DNA of 64,000 nucleotides from Magicicada septendecula (Eukaryota > Arthropoda > Insecta > Hemiptera > Cicadidae). Where the stretch lies: positions 24,948,120-25,012,119 of the forward strand of contig CM068373.1 in NCBI GenBank assembly GCA_034769895.1, read 5' to 3'. This document shows, in pieces, positions 12,829 to 22,233 of the stretch. The translations under genes and the position numbers were made by a program. The notes beneath the pieces were generated by a model, which saw only the letters and a list, made by a program, of their open reading frames with translations, ran no database searches and was not told the origin of the DNA. Numbering within the stretch: the stretch's first letter is position 1; each line of letters begins with the position of its first letter.

Positions 12829-13632
12829 ACGTCGGTGTGGAGAACCATACATGACTTCTATGTTCTAATTAATTATCAAATTAGTTTTAATATGTACACA
12901 TAAACTCAAAACGAAACCAAATATATCATCATGCTTCTGGTAAAAGCGCTGAAAAAGATAATCAAAATACAAATTGTATATAGTTGTTATTATTTAAAAA
13001 AAAAAAAATGTAATTTGATTAATTTATCTGTTTTTTACATAAACAACGCGAAAAAGCGAATACCGCCCAGCGATTGTTTTCTGATAATTTCTATAAACGA
13101 GAATTTATTTTGTTTACTTATCAGTGATCACGGTATTTCGTTTACATGGAACGATATTATTTGTTAATATTTTATTGAAATGTTTTTAAGTTTACGGTTG
13201 AATAAATGTATACAATCAGTACAAATAATTACCCCCGCCCTATTCAACTACCCTTTTGTTTATAGATGCTTCATCTACCTTTCTACAGTGGATTATTATA
13301 ACCTGCTTTACAGGATACATTATTTATCAAAATTAAGTACTTTACTCTTGTTAAACGTAAAACGTTGCAGGTAAACTACCCCTTTCTCTTACATGATCTT
13401 CACCAAAATCATTAGATCTTGAGGCCTTTACAACACAGGCACATATGCAAAAACGTATTTGATTGTATTTGAAATTGGGACAGTTATCGTTTGCCATAGA
13501 AAAAATCTACAAACAGACACTTTTCGAAAATTACTTTTCTTCATGTTTTGACGGTAGTACAATAATAATCTGCCCTTTTCTCGAACACAATTTTTTCCTG
13601 ATCGCCATACTTCCATTTCCTTACGGAACATG
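12829..13632. repeat. Interspersed repeat, copy A (single core unit)
   Basis: It shares with copy B (14313-15912) a left segment (GGAGAAYCATACATGACTTC), a middle segment (AATTACCCCC...CTACAGTGGATTATTAT), one 163-bp core unit (about 13338-13500) and a right segment ending CCATACTTCCATTTCCTTA then GGAACAT. It has no coding capacity. The pattern fits a non-autonomous transposable element. No terminal repeats or target duplication could be fixed, so its class is open. Confidence 0.6.
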
Positions 13633-14312
13633 GGATTAGAACAATACCGAAAGGAATAAAAGTTTCGTGAGAAATGAATGCTGTAATTGAAGACAGATAA
13701 GGGATAGAAAACAAATTGGTAATTGATTGGTGGAAAAGTTTAAGTCCTGAACTTATCAGAACATAATACTGTATGACTTGGTAATGTACTGAAGTGCCTC
13801 ATTAGTGACATGAGGAGATGAGTATAAATAGCTTTTTCAAATTTTAATTGTCGTATTCAAAAGTATGATATATTTTAGTATATTATTTTTTAAATTGTAT
13901 AATAAAAGTGCCCGCAATATAGAGTATATTTAAAAGCTTTTCATCATACAAAGAACCGTAAACAACTCTAAAACATTAATTAACTTAAGTATGGCGTATG
14001 TAGGTCAAACGTAATTAATTAGTTTTGTTCTAGTACCGTTTTCCTGTTAAGGGCGTTTAAATTTTACCAGAAATGGAAGTACTTAACGTTTTCATAAAAC
14101 TGAATTATTGTAAAGATAAGTTACAAAATGGTATACGTTTTAATTAATTTAACTTTTAAACTATTACAGATACTATAAAATATTGTTAGCTAAGGCAGTA
14201 TTGTCATAACGGAAGGTATTTAACGATGTCCGGGAATTGGTATGCTTTACTTTATGTATAGGTTTGTTGCATGTAAAATTACTTTGCTACTACAATTGTT
14301 ACAAAGAATAAT
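13633..14312. other. No gene seen
   Basis: AT-rich spacer between the two copies of the interspersed repeat. No feature recognised. Confidence 0.5.
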
Positions 14313-14477
14313 ATCGGTATGGAGAATCATACATGACTTCCATGTTCTAAGATTTATATTTCAAATAATTTTCGAAATGAAATATTTCCATAGAAACTAC
14401 TTCTTTCTACTTACTGCTTCAAACTTAACCACAGTACTGTGGTCATTAACGTATACCACCTCACGTTATCACGCTCG

Positions 14478-14524
14478 ATTTTCACTGATGATGCAAGTCG
14501 ATGGCACTGTCGAAACGTCTGGTT
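14478..14524 (+). ncRNA. Degenerate hammerhead-like motif
   Basis: CTGATGA (14485-14491) and CGAAACGTC (14511-14519) have the order and distance of a hammerhead core. They are followed by sequence with the flavour of Penelope-like 3' ends. Stem II pairing between them is poor and stem I is only about two to three pairs, so it is probably inactive or a coincidence. Confidence 0.2.
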
Positions 14525-14763
14525 TTGCAGAAAACATTGGATTACGGCCAAACAGCCCGGGAAGGAATTTTAACAACAAACTACTGCTTTGTTGCCGATA
14601 ACGTAGTACACATATAAGAAATTATCCCTCCCCTTTCAACTATAATTTTCATTTAAAGAAAATTACCCCCACCCCTTTCAACTGCATCTTCATTTATAGA
14701 TATTTCATCAACATTCCTACAGTGGATTATTATGATCTTCTTATCAGGATACTTTATTTATCA

Positions 14764-15762
14764 AAATTAAGAACTTTACTCTTGTTAAAACATAAAACGA
14801 TGCCGGTAAACTACCCTTTCCCGTAACCGATCTTCACCAAAACCAATAGGCCTTGAGACCTCTACTACTCAGGCAAATATGTAAAAATTATTTGATTATG
14901 TTTGAATTTACGGCAGTTATCGTTCGTCATAAGAAAATTACTCTTGTTAAAACATAAAATGTTGCTGGTAAACTACCCCTCCCCCTTAACCGGTCGTCAC
15001 CAAAATCATTAAACCTTGAGTCCTTTACAATTCAAGAACGTATGCAAAAAAATATTTTATTCTGTTTGAATGTGCTGCAGTTATCGTTCGTCACATAAAA
15101 TTACCATAATTAAAACGTAAAATGTTGCTAGTAAACTACCACTTTCCCTTACCCGATCTTCACCAAAATCAGCAAACATTGAGGTCTCTCCAATTCAGGG
15201 ACGTATGCAAAAAATCATTTGATTCTGTTTGAATCCATGGCAGTTATCGTTCGTCATGGAAAATTACCCTTTTTAAAACATACAATGTTGCTGGTAAACT
15301 ACCCTTCCGCCTTAACCGATCTTCACCAAAATCAATAGGCCTTGAGTCCTGTATAACTCAGGCACATATTTGAAACATTATTTGATTCTGTTTGAATTTA
15401 CGTCAGTTATTGTTCGTCATATAAAAATTACTCTTGTTAAAACATAAAATGTTGCCAGTAAACTACCCCTTCCCCTTAACCGATCTGCACCAAAATCAAC
15501 AGACCTTGAGTTCTTTTCAATTCAGGGACGTATTCAAAAAATATTTGATTCTGTTTGAATTCACGGCAGTTATTGTTCATCATTAAAAAAAATTACCCTT
15601 GTTAAAACATAAAATGTTGCTGGTAAACTACCCCTTTCCCTTAACCGATCTTCACCAAAATTAATAGGCCTTGAATCTCTACAATTTGGGACTGTATGGA
15701 AAAAATCATTCTTTTCTGTTTGAATTTGCGTCTGTTATCGTTTGCCATAAAAAAGATTCTAC
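14764..15762. repeat. Tandem array of about six 163-bp units
   Basis: Successive units carry CTTGTTAAAAC, then GTTGCTGGTAAACTACCC, then ACCGATCTTCACCAAAATCA, then GGCAGTTATCGTTCGTCAT. The first motif falls at 14781, 14943, 15105, 15269, 15433 and 15598, giving spacings of 162-165 bp. Units are diverged but clearly homologous. The period is close to a nucleosome repeat, a feature common among satellite DNAs. Confidence 0.85.
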
Positions 15763-15912
15763 ACACAGACACACACGCACACACACACACACACACACTT
15801 TTCGAAAAACGACTTTTCTTCATGTTTTGAGAGTAGTACAATAAGAATCAGCCGTTATATCGATCATGATTTTTTTCGCAATGACCATACTTCCATTTCC
15901 TTATGGAACATT

Positions 15913-16330
15913 GAAGTAAAAAGGTGACACTAACTTGTTATAAGAGCAACTGACAAAAATACATTATTTGTGTGCGCTTGGCAGGCGTCAGTGTGTAAAC
16001 GTAAGTGGTGTAAAAGCATAAATTATGTACGAAAACATTGCTTTGAGAATTTGTACACGTAGCCACGCACATGTGTTGCACTTATGTAAACGTAAGGAAA
16101 TTTGTATCCAGCATTTCTGTATTACATAGTAATAAATTATTCTGATACAAAATAATGCGGGAATGTTAATGGTTACAACAATTCAATAATCTTGACCCAA
16201 CAGTAAGTGACTTATTATTTTTAAATACTGTATAACCGACCAAGAAATTTGACACATAAGAGCTGTTAGGTTATATTTAATATAGATCTCTACAGAATAT
16301 TACATTTTACAATAGAGACATTTCATCAAC
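15913..16330. other. No gene seen
   Basis: Mixed AT-rich sequence without recognised features. Confidence 0.5.
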
Positions 16331-16339
16331 ATCAGATTT

Positions 16340-16600
16340 ACAGGACGGCATAGGCATTGTCTGTTCAGTCTTCAAAATCCTCCAGCAATCTCTTTCTGGG
16401 CCCACCCACATACCTGTGTCCTATAAGTTTGTATTTCCAAACTTGTTTTGACAGTCTGGAATCTGACATTCTTCATAAGTAGTCTTCCCACATTTTTTTG
16501 CAAACTTTTAGTTTCCATTCAAGGTAAAAACTTGTAACTCTTCTCTGATAGCCTCATTGCTTAAACGGTCATATAGAAAATTACATATCCTTTTTGTCCG
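16340..16600 (-). pseudogene. LINE ORF2 C-terminal relic
   Basis: The minus strand reads, across shifted frames, SNEAIREELQVF, then LSKQVWKYKLIGHRYVGGPRKRLLEDF. A C-terminal R/K-V-GRPRKRW-like box preceded by a REEL segment is a recurrent tail of arthropod non-LTR retrotransposon ORF2 proteins, after the reverse transcriptase. Frames shift and in-frame stops are present, so it is dead. The fragment is too short to name the clade. No poly-A tail or target duplication was seen. Confidence 0.45.
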
Positions 16601-16979
16601 TTGCTACAAGATATTACACTTATAATTTGTAGATACGGTTCTGTTGAAATTTAATCTATTACTAAACAATAAAGAAATATGCATAAACATTTCAGAATTT
16701 TTTTAAAACAAGTATTTGAATTATTATAAATGCCGAGAATAATATTTTTTTTTACGAGGGAAACTGTGAAAAACAAATGTTAGCCGCAGGGTGGTCCGCA
16801 CTCCTACGCTGTGTGGGACTCGCACCCGCCCAAACCACAAACACTATTGTTCACCCGCATGAATCCACCTCGGGACCCAGCTTTCTCAATACTTCAAGGT
16901 GGTGCCATTTGTACTTCGTCGTCCTGTGGACGTTCATCTGTTTTAAACCTTCAGTGGGTCCACGTTACCTGTTTTCTGC

Positions 16980-17230
16980 TATCCTGTCAGCGGCCCTAGG
17001 AATATCATCTTCGGCTTCCTTCTTTTACCTTAGTACCTTCTCTGTGTAGGCTGTTACCTGATCCCAGTGGTGTTCGTTCTGCAGCATTACTCCGATAATA
17101 TTTCCGTGCGAGATCTGTCCCACTTTATTTCCAAGGGTTTGCCTCTCCTCTTTCCATCTATCACAGGTTGAAACACGTGTGATTCACATCGTCTAATTCC
17201 TGTTTACAGAAAGCTCAGTTTGGTCTGTCT
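16980..17230 (-). pseudogene. R1/Jockey-type LINE ORF2 3'-end relic
   Basis: The minus strand reads a damaged zinc-finger tail (KLSF...DVNHTCFNL), a segment with KWKEER-like character, then NIIGVMLQNEHHWDQVTAYT and EKVLR-KKEAEDD. The last block matches the C-terminal N-[LMI]-V-x-x-M-L-x-S-E-x-x-W-x-x-V-x-x-Y-x-x-x-V-[LM]-x-x-K-E-x-E pattern of R1/Jockey-group LINEs in insects. It is 5'-truncated and contains stops and frame changes. The remaining downstream part (about 16770-16980) may be its 3' UTR. Confidence 0.6.
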
Positions 17231-17787
17231 ACATTGGCGTGGGCAATACAATAATATTATTTTTGTATCCAAGTCACACACACACACTTTACACCCTGAT
17301 AATCGACCTACTTGGACAGAAAAGCATCCAGTACATAAACAGCGGAAACGTGTGCTAGAACCGTTCACAGATCTTTAGTATATCACACTTGAAAAAGATC
17401 ATGAATCTGAGTGACTTATTGTGTCAAGTAAGAAGTGTCTGTGATAAGAAAAATAGGAGATAGTAAATTCTAAGCACTACGCCACTTACTAGCCACGATG
17501 GAAAATAAATGTGACAGGTCAAACACGTGCAGGCAGAAAATTCCATCTTGCACTGCCCGTTGAAACTTCTTCCTGTCATAAAAGAAGTCCAGGACGTTAA
17601 CATAGAGGTTAGTAACTCCAGTGCATCTCGTAACTAGACTACATCATTTTGAATGTACACAACACTTTCAACGTGCTGAGGAAAGAGAAGCTTTGAACCC
17701 ATAAGAACAACCAGATCAAATGCTATGTATTTTCTAAAACAAATGTGTTTTCTTTCTACAGCCACGCCGTCTCTCTTATAAGCATAT
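17231..17787. other. No gene seen
   Basis: Mixed sequence with a short (CA)n run near 17275. Nothing else recognised. Confidence 0.5.
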
Positions 17788-18381
17788 TGTTATGACGTTC
17801 TACCGATTGTTTTATGGTACAGTGGAAAACAAAGTACAAGACACCAATTAAGTCACTATCACCAGCTTCAATTATCACAATTAAACAGTTTGTAATCAAC
17901 AAGGTCTCTTACTTAACAGTCTCTTACAACAAATCAAAAAGAATTGTTCACACGCAATAAAAATGTCAACTAACATAAAACACAATTGTATTACAATTGT
18001 CCCGCACAATTATAAAACACAAACACATCGCCAGAATACTTCGAAACACACTGAAATAATATAACACTTCGCCACAATACTTTGAACTGCACTGAAACTG
18101 AACTAAGCGCCGCTTAAATCTTGTATGTATACCCCGCTGAGATTCCAGCATATTCCGTAATACGTGTTTACTAGAAAACACTAGATCGTAATTGATTGCG
18201 GCCTTGAACACAGCCGGCGTGGACCGGTATGGTCTGGTTAATTCTCGTTGCGGACGCGTTACAAGTGTCATGTAATTGTCCTTCATCTCAAGGTAGCAGC
18301 AACACGTACGCACACACAAATTACAGCCTGATTCCACTGGAATAACCGAGAAACACGTAGCTTGTCCTGTAATGTCGTAAG
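17788..18381 (-). repeat. Solo-LTR-like relic, copy 1
   Basis: Homologous along its length to 41905-42405. On the minus strand both copies run from a TGTTACGACAT-like start to a GTCRTAACRA-like end, with a TATA-like box (GTATACATACAAG here) in the middle. Those are LTR-like properties: short inverted ends, a central promoter and no coding. No internal retroelement region adjoins it. The family is unassigned. Confidence 0.4.
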
Positions 18382-18397
18382 AGTATTAAGACTGATT

Positions 18398-18473
18398 GGC
18401 TCTACAGGTGTACGTGGCTAGGCTCTACAGGTGTACGTGGCTAGGCTCTACAGGTGTACGTTGCACGTGGCTA
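18398..18473. repeat. 23-bp minisatellite, about three copies
   Basis: The unit GGCTCTACAGGTGTACGTGG plus CTA is repeated at 18398, 18421 and 18444. The third copy is incomplete. It lies just upstream of the Gypsy insertion. Confidence 0.9.
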
Positions 18474-18599
18474 TTAGAGTGTTTTTCTGGTTTAGTGGCG
18501 TGCAATTTCTCAGTGCCCACTCTACGGCATTATTAAAGTGTAAGATGATCTTTTTTGCCACTGATTGGAAGTGAGACTTTCATACTATCTGCAAACGTT

Positions 18600-20521
18600 T
18601 ATAACGCCAAAATCAGAAATTTTGAAAATTTCTTATTTTGAGTAGAGATGTATCTTTAAGCGCCGTAACAGGGAATTGTTGTGTGAAACGCAGAGGTGAC
18701 TGACAGGCAATAAAATCATATATCAGCCCCAACACGCTCACGGCAAATAGGCTGAGTTCATCGCTCTCCATACTAAGAAACGTTAAACTTTGACAACTAC
18801 CTCAAATCCGTAGAAAAAAGGGCACAGAAGTAAACGAACTCATTTGAAGAGCAGCTGTAGGTATTAACAATAGACCAGAATACATATACACGCCAGCTGC
18901 ATATAGCGAAACAAAAAAAGGTATATGTTATTGAAAGACTCAAACGGTCAGCGACAGGACTTCGACCTTACTGAGAAGAGAGAAAGCTCGGAGTAATGTC
19001 CGAACACAAGCAAGAAGTGTTGAAAGGAAATTTGGTAAGGCCTGTAAGTAACAATAGTTGATGCCATTAGAACAACCTAGTGCACGAAAACAATACTTGA
19101 CGAGAAAGTTAAGGGTTGTTTTGTTTACTCCAAAAAAGTGACAGGCAAGAATTATTGCTACAGTATCTAGCAGCGACAACGACCTCAGTGTAGTGACCTA
19201 GGGAAGGAATCTGGTGGGAATCCAAAGGCCTATCAGAGAAGTTCTTTCGGAAAAATAGGTGGTCTCTAAATCTGAAGAGTCGTAAAGTAGAACCAATTAG
19301 AAAACAGCGTAAGAAAAATCAGAAGTAAGTGGGAGAAATATGGAATTCGATATAGGAACGCGAGAAAGGCGCGCTAGGAGTTTAACTAAAAATTTTGACG
19401 GAAACGGGAGTGTAAGTCCGCGACCGAGATTCCCATAGTTATTGGACTTAGAGAAATTCGGTACGATGGTTAGAAAAGTAAGCTCGTATTAGAACAGATT
19501 TCGGTAAAGAGAAAAACTGTAATTTTACTAGTGACGTACAAGTGAATTAATACAACACAAATGATAATCAAATAACGCTGTAATTTAGTTGTGCAAATAC
19601 GCAACAATAACTTTATCATCGAGTAACATTACGAAACGAGCTAAACCCGTAACAACAGTAATTCAAACCATAACGCAGTTAATAAATAATAATTAATAAT
19701 GGCTGTAGAAGCGAATAACTATAATAACAATTAACGCGAACTAATTTGAGAGAGTGAAGTTTGGTGTTGTGCAGTGTCTTGTGACTCAAAGGAGACCACG
19801 TTACAATCTGCTAATCCAGAGGGAAATATCGCAGTTACGCCAGACGATCAACATGCAACCACACAGTATGAACCGCTACCAGATTCGGATACATACCACA
19901 AGTAAAATTTTCATGCTATAATTAGTATTAGGTCCACTGTCTGTTCACTTAAAGAACTCATAAGATTTAATTAAAGGATTAAGATAAAATTTTATTTAGA
20001 ACAAAATTAAATCATATTAGGAAATTATGGAAATTAAGTTTATCTATAAGCACCGATTTTAAATGAATCCAGATCAATAATTAACAATGTCGTAATATAT
20101 AATAATTTAAGAAAAAAATTATTTAAAGTTTTGTCTTTGAATAAGAATTACAATATTTAAATTATTAGAGCTATGAATATGAGTAAGGAAATAAGATTTA
20201 TGAAAATGAATATGTTTATATATTGATTAGAATTTATATAGTTCATGTGTCAATGATAAAGTATGATAATCAATCATAGCTAATTGTAACAAATCGAAGA
20301 ACAATTTATAAGAAAATTTGAGCATTTATTTATATTTTACCCTGAGATAAAGAGCATAAAAATAAAAAGTTAAATTGACGCACACAACGTCGGGCATATT
20401 AATTGTTATAACTTGGCTCCCACACGCGGGACATTAAATAGATAGCATAACAGTAGTAAAATGTTATAAATTGTGTTATAAATTGGCGCTCCGGAACTTA
20501 GGGGCATATTATATAGTTATA
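18600..20521 (+). repeat. Gypsy 5' LTR
   Basis: A direct repeat partner of 26580-28203 plus 34683-34980. Its TATAAC...GTTATA ends replace the usual TG...CA. The last 150 bp contain repeated GTTATAA-YTTGGC modules. An open frame on the minus strand (18940-19179) recurs identically in the 3' LTR and is not a gene. Confidence 0.95.
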
Positions 20522-20524
20522 AAT

Positions 20525-20542
20525 TGGCGCCGCACCGCACGG
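20525..20542 (+). promoter_or_regulatory. Gypsy primer-binding site
   Basis: TGGCGCCGCACCGCACGG begins three bases after the LTR ends. TGGCGCC is the usual start of tRNA-primed sites. I cannot name the tRNA from sequence alone. Confidence 0.6.
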
Positions 20543-20667
20543 CTTGATTAAAGAAATTAGGCTAGGGCAGTGACAGACAGTGGTTAGAGATACACTAAGT
20601 TAAATAATTAAATGTTAGTACTGTAGAATAAGAACGTTATTATTGTTATTTGTCGATAAGTATCTGA

Positions 20668-22131
20668 ATGATAACCCGACGAAAGGCAAAAATGGCGACA
20701 GGGAAAGAAAATTCCGAGGTATTCGAAATTAACAATCAGATGGGGATGGAGCAATATGAGGATAGAAATGTGGTGAATGAAGGGAGCTCTGCAACGAGTG
20801 AAGAGAATGGCGCCCGGGAACCACAGTCATCTGAAATTAATTTCCAAATGTTAATGACATTCATGAAACAACAGAATGAAGAAATGAAAAGGCACATAGA
20901 CGAAAAAATTGAAGAAACGAAAAAACAGAATGAAGAAATAGGTAAACAACTCGCCGAGAAATTAGACGAAAAAATAGAGTTAATGAGAGGAGATTTACAA
21001 GGACAAATCCACCAGGTGGGTACTGAACTACAAAGACAGTCAGAAAAGTTAGAAGAAGTACAGAAGAAGAACGAAAGCGGAATTAAGGAGTTAAGCAGAG
21101 AAATAAAGAAACAGGCGAAAGAAAACAAAGAAATTCGCGAGAGGGACCGGAAGGAATGGCAAGAAGCCATAATCAACAATCAACATCAAAATAAACTGCA
21201 GATCGACGGAATTGAACAGCAAGTAAGGAGCATAAAAGAAGCTAACCGAAGTACGGAAGAGAAGATAAACGAAGTCTCTACAGAAAGGGGGCGAAAACTC
21301 GATGAGATCGCCAACAACCTAACAACGGTTCGCGAGAATCAGCAACGAGTACAACGTAGGCTGGAGGAAATCGAGCAAAGACCGGCTGTAGCCATGAATA
21401 CAGCAATAATAAATAAGGAAGCGACTTTCGACGGGGAGGATAATTTCCCAATGGAGTTCTTGAAGGAGTTACGGGAAATTCAGGAAACGTATTATGGTGA
21501 GGAGAATACCCGGTGGATCGGACGTCACTTGACCGGAGAAGCGGCTCTGTGGTGGAGAATCGTGAGGGAGGAGGTAAGGACGTTTAAGGAGTTCGAAGAA
21601 GCCTTCATGAGCAAATATTGGAGTGCGACTCAACAAGAGAAGGTTCGCGACCAACTTGAATATGTGCGCTATAAACCAAATGGATCGCTTAACATGATTC
21701 AATACATGGAGCGATGCGTCTTAAGAAGCAGACAGTTAATCCCGATCATGTCTGATAAACATATGATCACGAAATTAGCTAGGCATTATAACAGAGAATT
21801 GCAAATTGCTGTGGTTACGAGAGGAGTAACGACTATAAATGGTTTTGAAGCACTCCTTCGTGAATATATGAATATAAATACAAGAGGAAGCAATAATGAA
21901 CAGAAGGTAAGTGACCGACCAGCCATAAATTACAAAAGGGACTCGCCGTCTAACCAGCCGAACAATGAAAGCAGTAAACCACGTGTTGGCTGGAGGGAAA
22001 ATTACCAACAAAAGGAAGCGACAACTAGGACCAGCGGGGGAGGAGGTAAACAAACCACTATAAACAGTGTCACGATTGAACGACAGACGGCTGTAAAACC
22101 GGATGAACGACCTTCAAGTTCGAGACAATGA
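20668..22131 (+). CDS. gag: Gypsy Gag protein (487 aa)
   Basis: A structural protein that forms the intracellular particle of the Gypsy element. About residues 45-250 are a long, highly charged coiled coil rich in Glu, Lys and Gln (repeated KKQNEEIGKQ- and LEEIEQ-like heptads). A retrotransposon gag capsid-like domain follows at about 255-400 (NFPMEFLKELREI, GEAALWWRIVREEV, FKEFEEAFMSKYWS). The C-terminus is basic, Ser/Asn-rich and lacks a CCHC zinc knuckle. The start at 20668 is the first Met after a stop-rich leader, and the protein starts MITRRKAKMATG. Pol starts about 100 bp downstream. Confidence 0.9.
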   Translation: MITRRKAKMATGKENSEVFEINNQMGMEQYEDRNVVNEGSSATSEENGAREPQSSEINFQMLMTFMKQQNEEMKRHIDEKIEETKKQNEEIGKQLAEKLDEKIELMRGDLQGQIHQVGTELQRQSEKLEEVQKKNESGIKELSREIKKQAKENKEIRERDRKEWQEAIINNQHQNKLQIDGIEQQVRSIKEANRSTEEKINEVSTERGRKLDEIANNLTTVRENQQRVQRRLEEIEQRPAVAMNTAIINKEATFDGEDNFPMEFLKELREIQETYYGEENTRWIGRHLTGEAALWWRIVREEVRTFKEFEEAFMSKYWSATQQEKVRDQLEYVRYKPNGSLNMIQYMERCVLRSRQLIPIMSDKHMITKLARHYNRELQIAVVTRGVTTINGFEALLREYMNINTRGSNNEQKVSDRPAINYKRDSPSNQPNNESSKPRVGWRENYQQKEATTRTSGGGGKQTTINSVTIERQTAVKPDERPSSSRQ

Positions 22132-22233
22132 CTCCAAACTTCAAATGAAATAAACCTAAGGTATAAACAGAAAAACAAAACGAATACAGACAAGATAAAT
22201 ATTACTACAATCTTCCCAATCATCAAGGAAGAC

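Larger units (their letters stand above)
14313..15912. repeat. Interspersed repeat, copy B (expanded core)
   Basis: A second copy of the repeat at 12829-13632, in the same orientation. It differs by carrying an unrelated segment at about 14400-14600 and by having roughly six tandem core units instead of one. A (CA)n run at about 15765-15799 replaces a short CA-poor sequence in copy A. Core amplification inside a mobile repeat is known from Helitron-type DINE-1 elements, but no Helitron ends are visible here. Confidence 0.6.

Noticed and set aside
14764-15762. CRISPR array
   Set aside because: Units of 163 bp are contiguous and diverged, without spacers. The genome is eukaryotic.
18940-19179. 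Minus-strand frame repeated at 26920-27159
   Set aside because: It sits at the same position in both Gypsy LTRs, so the repetition comes from the LTR and not from gene conservation.
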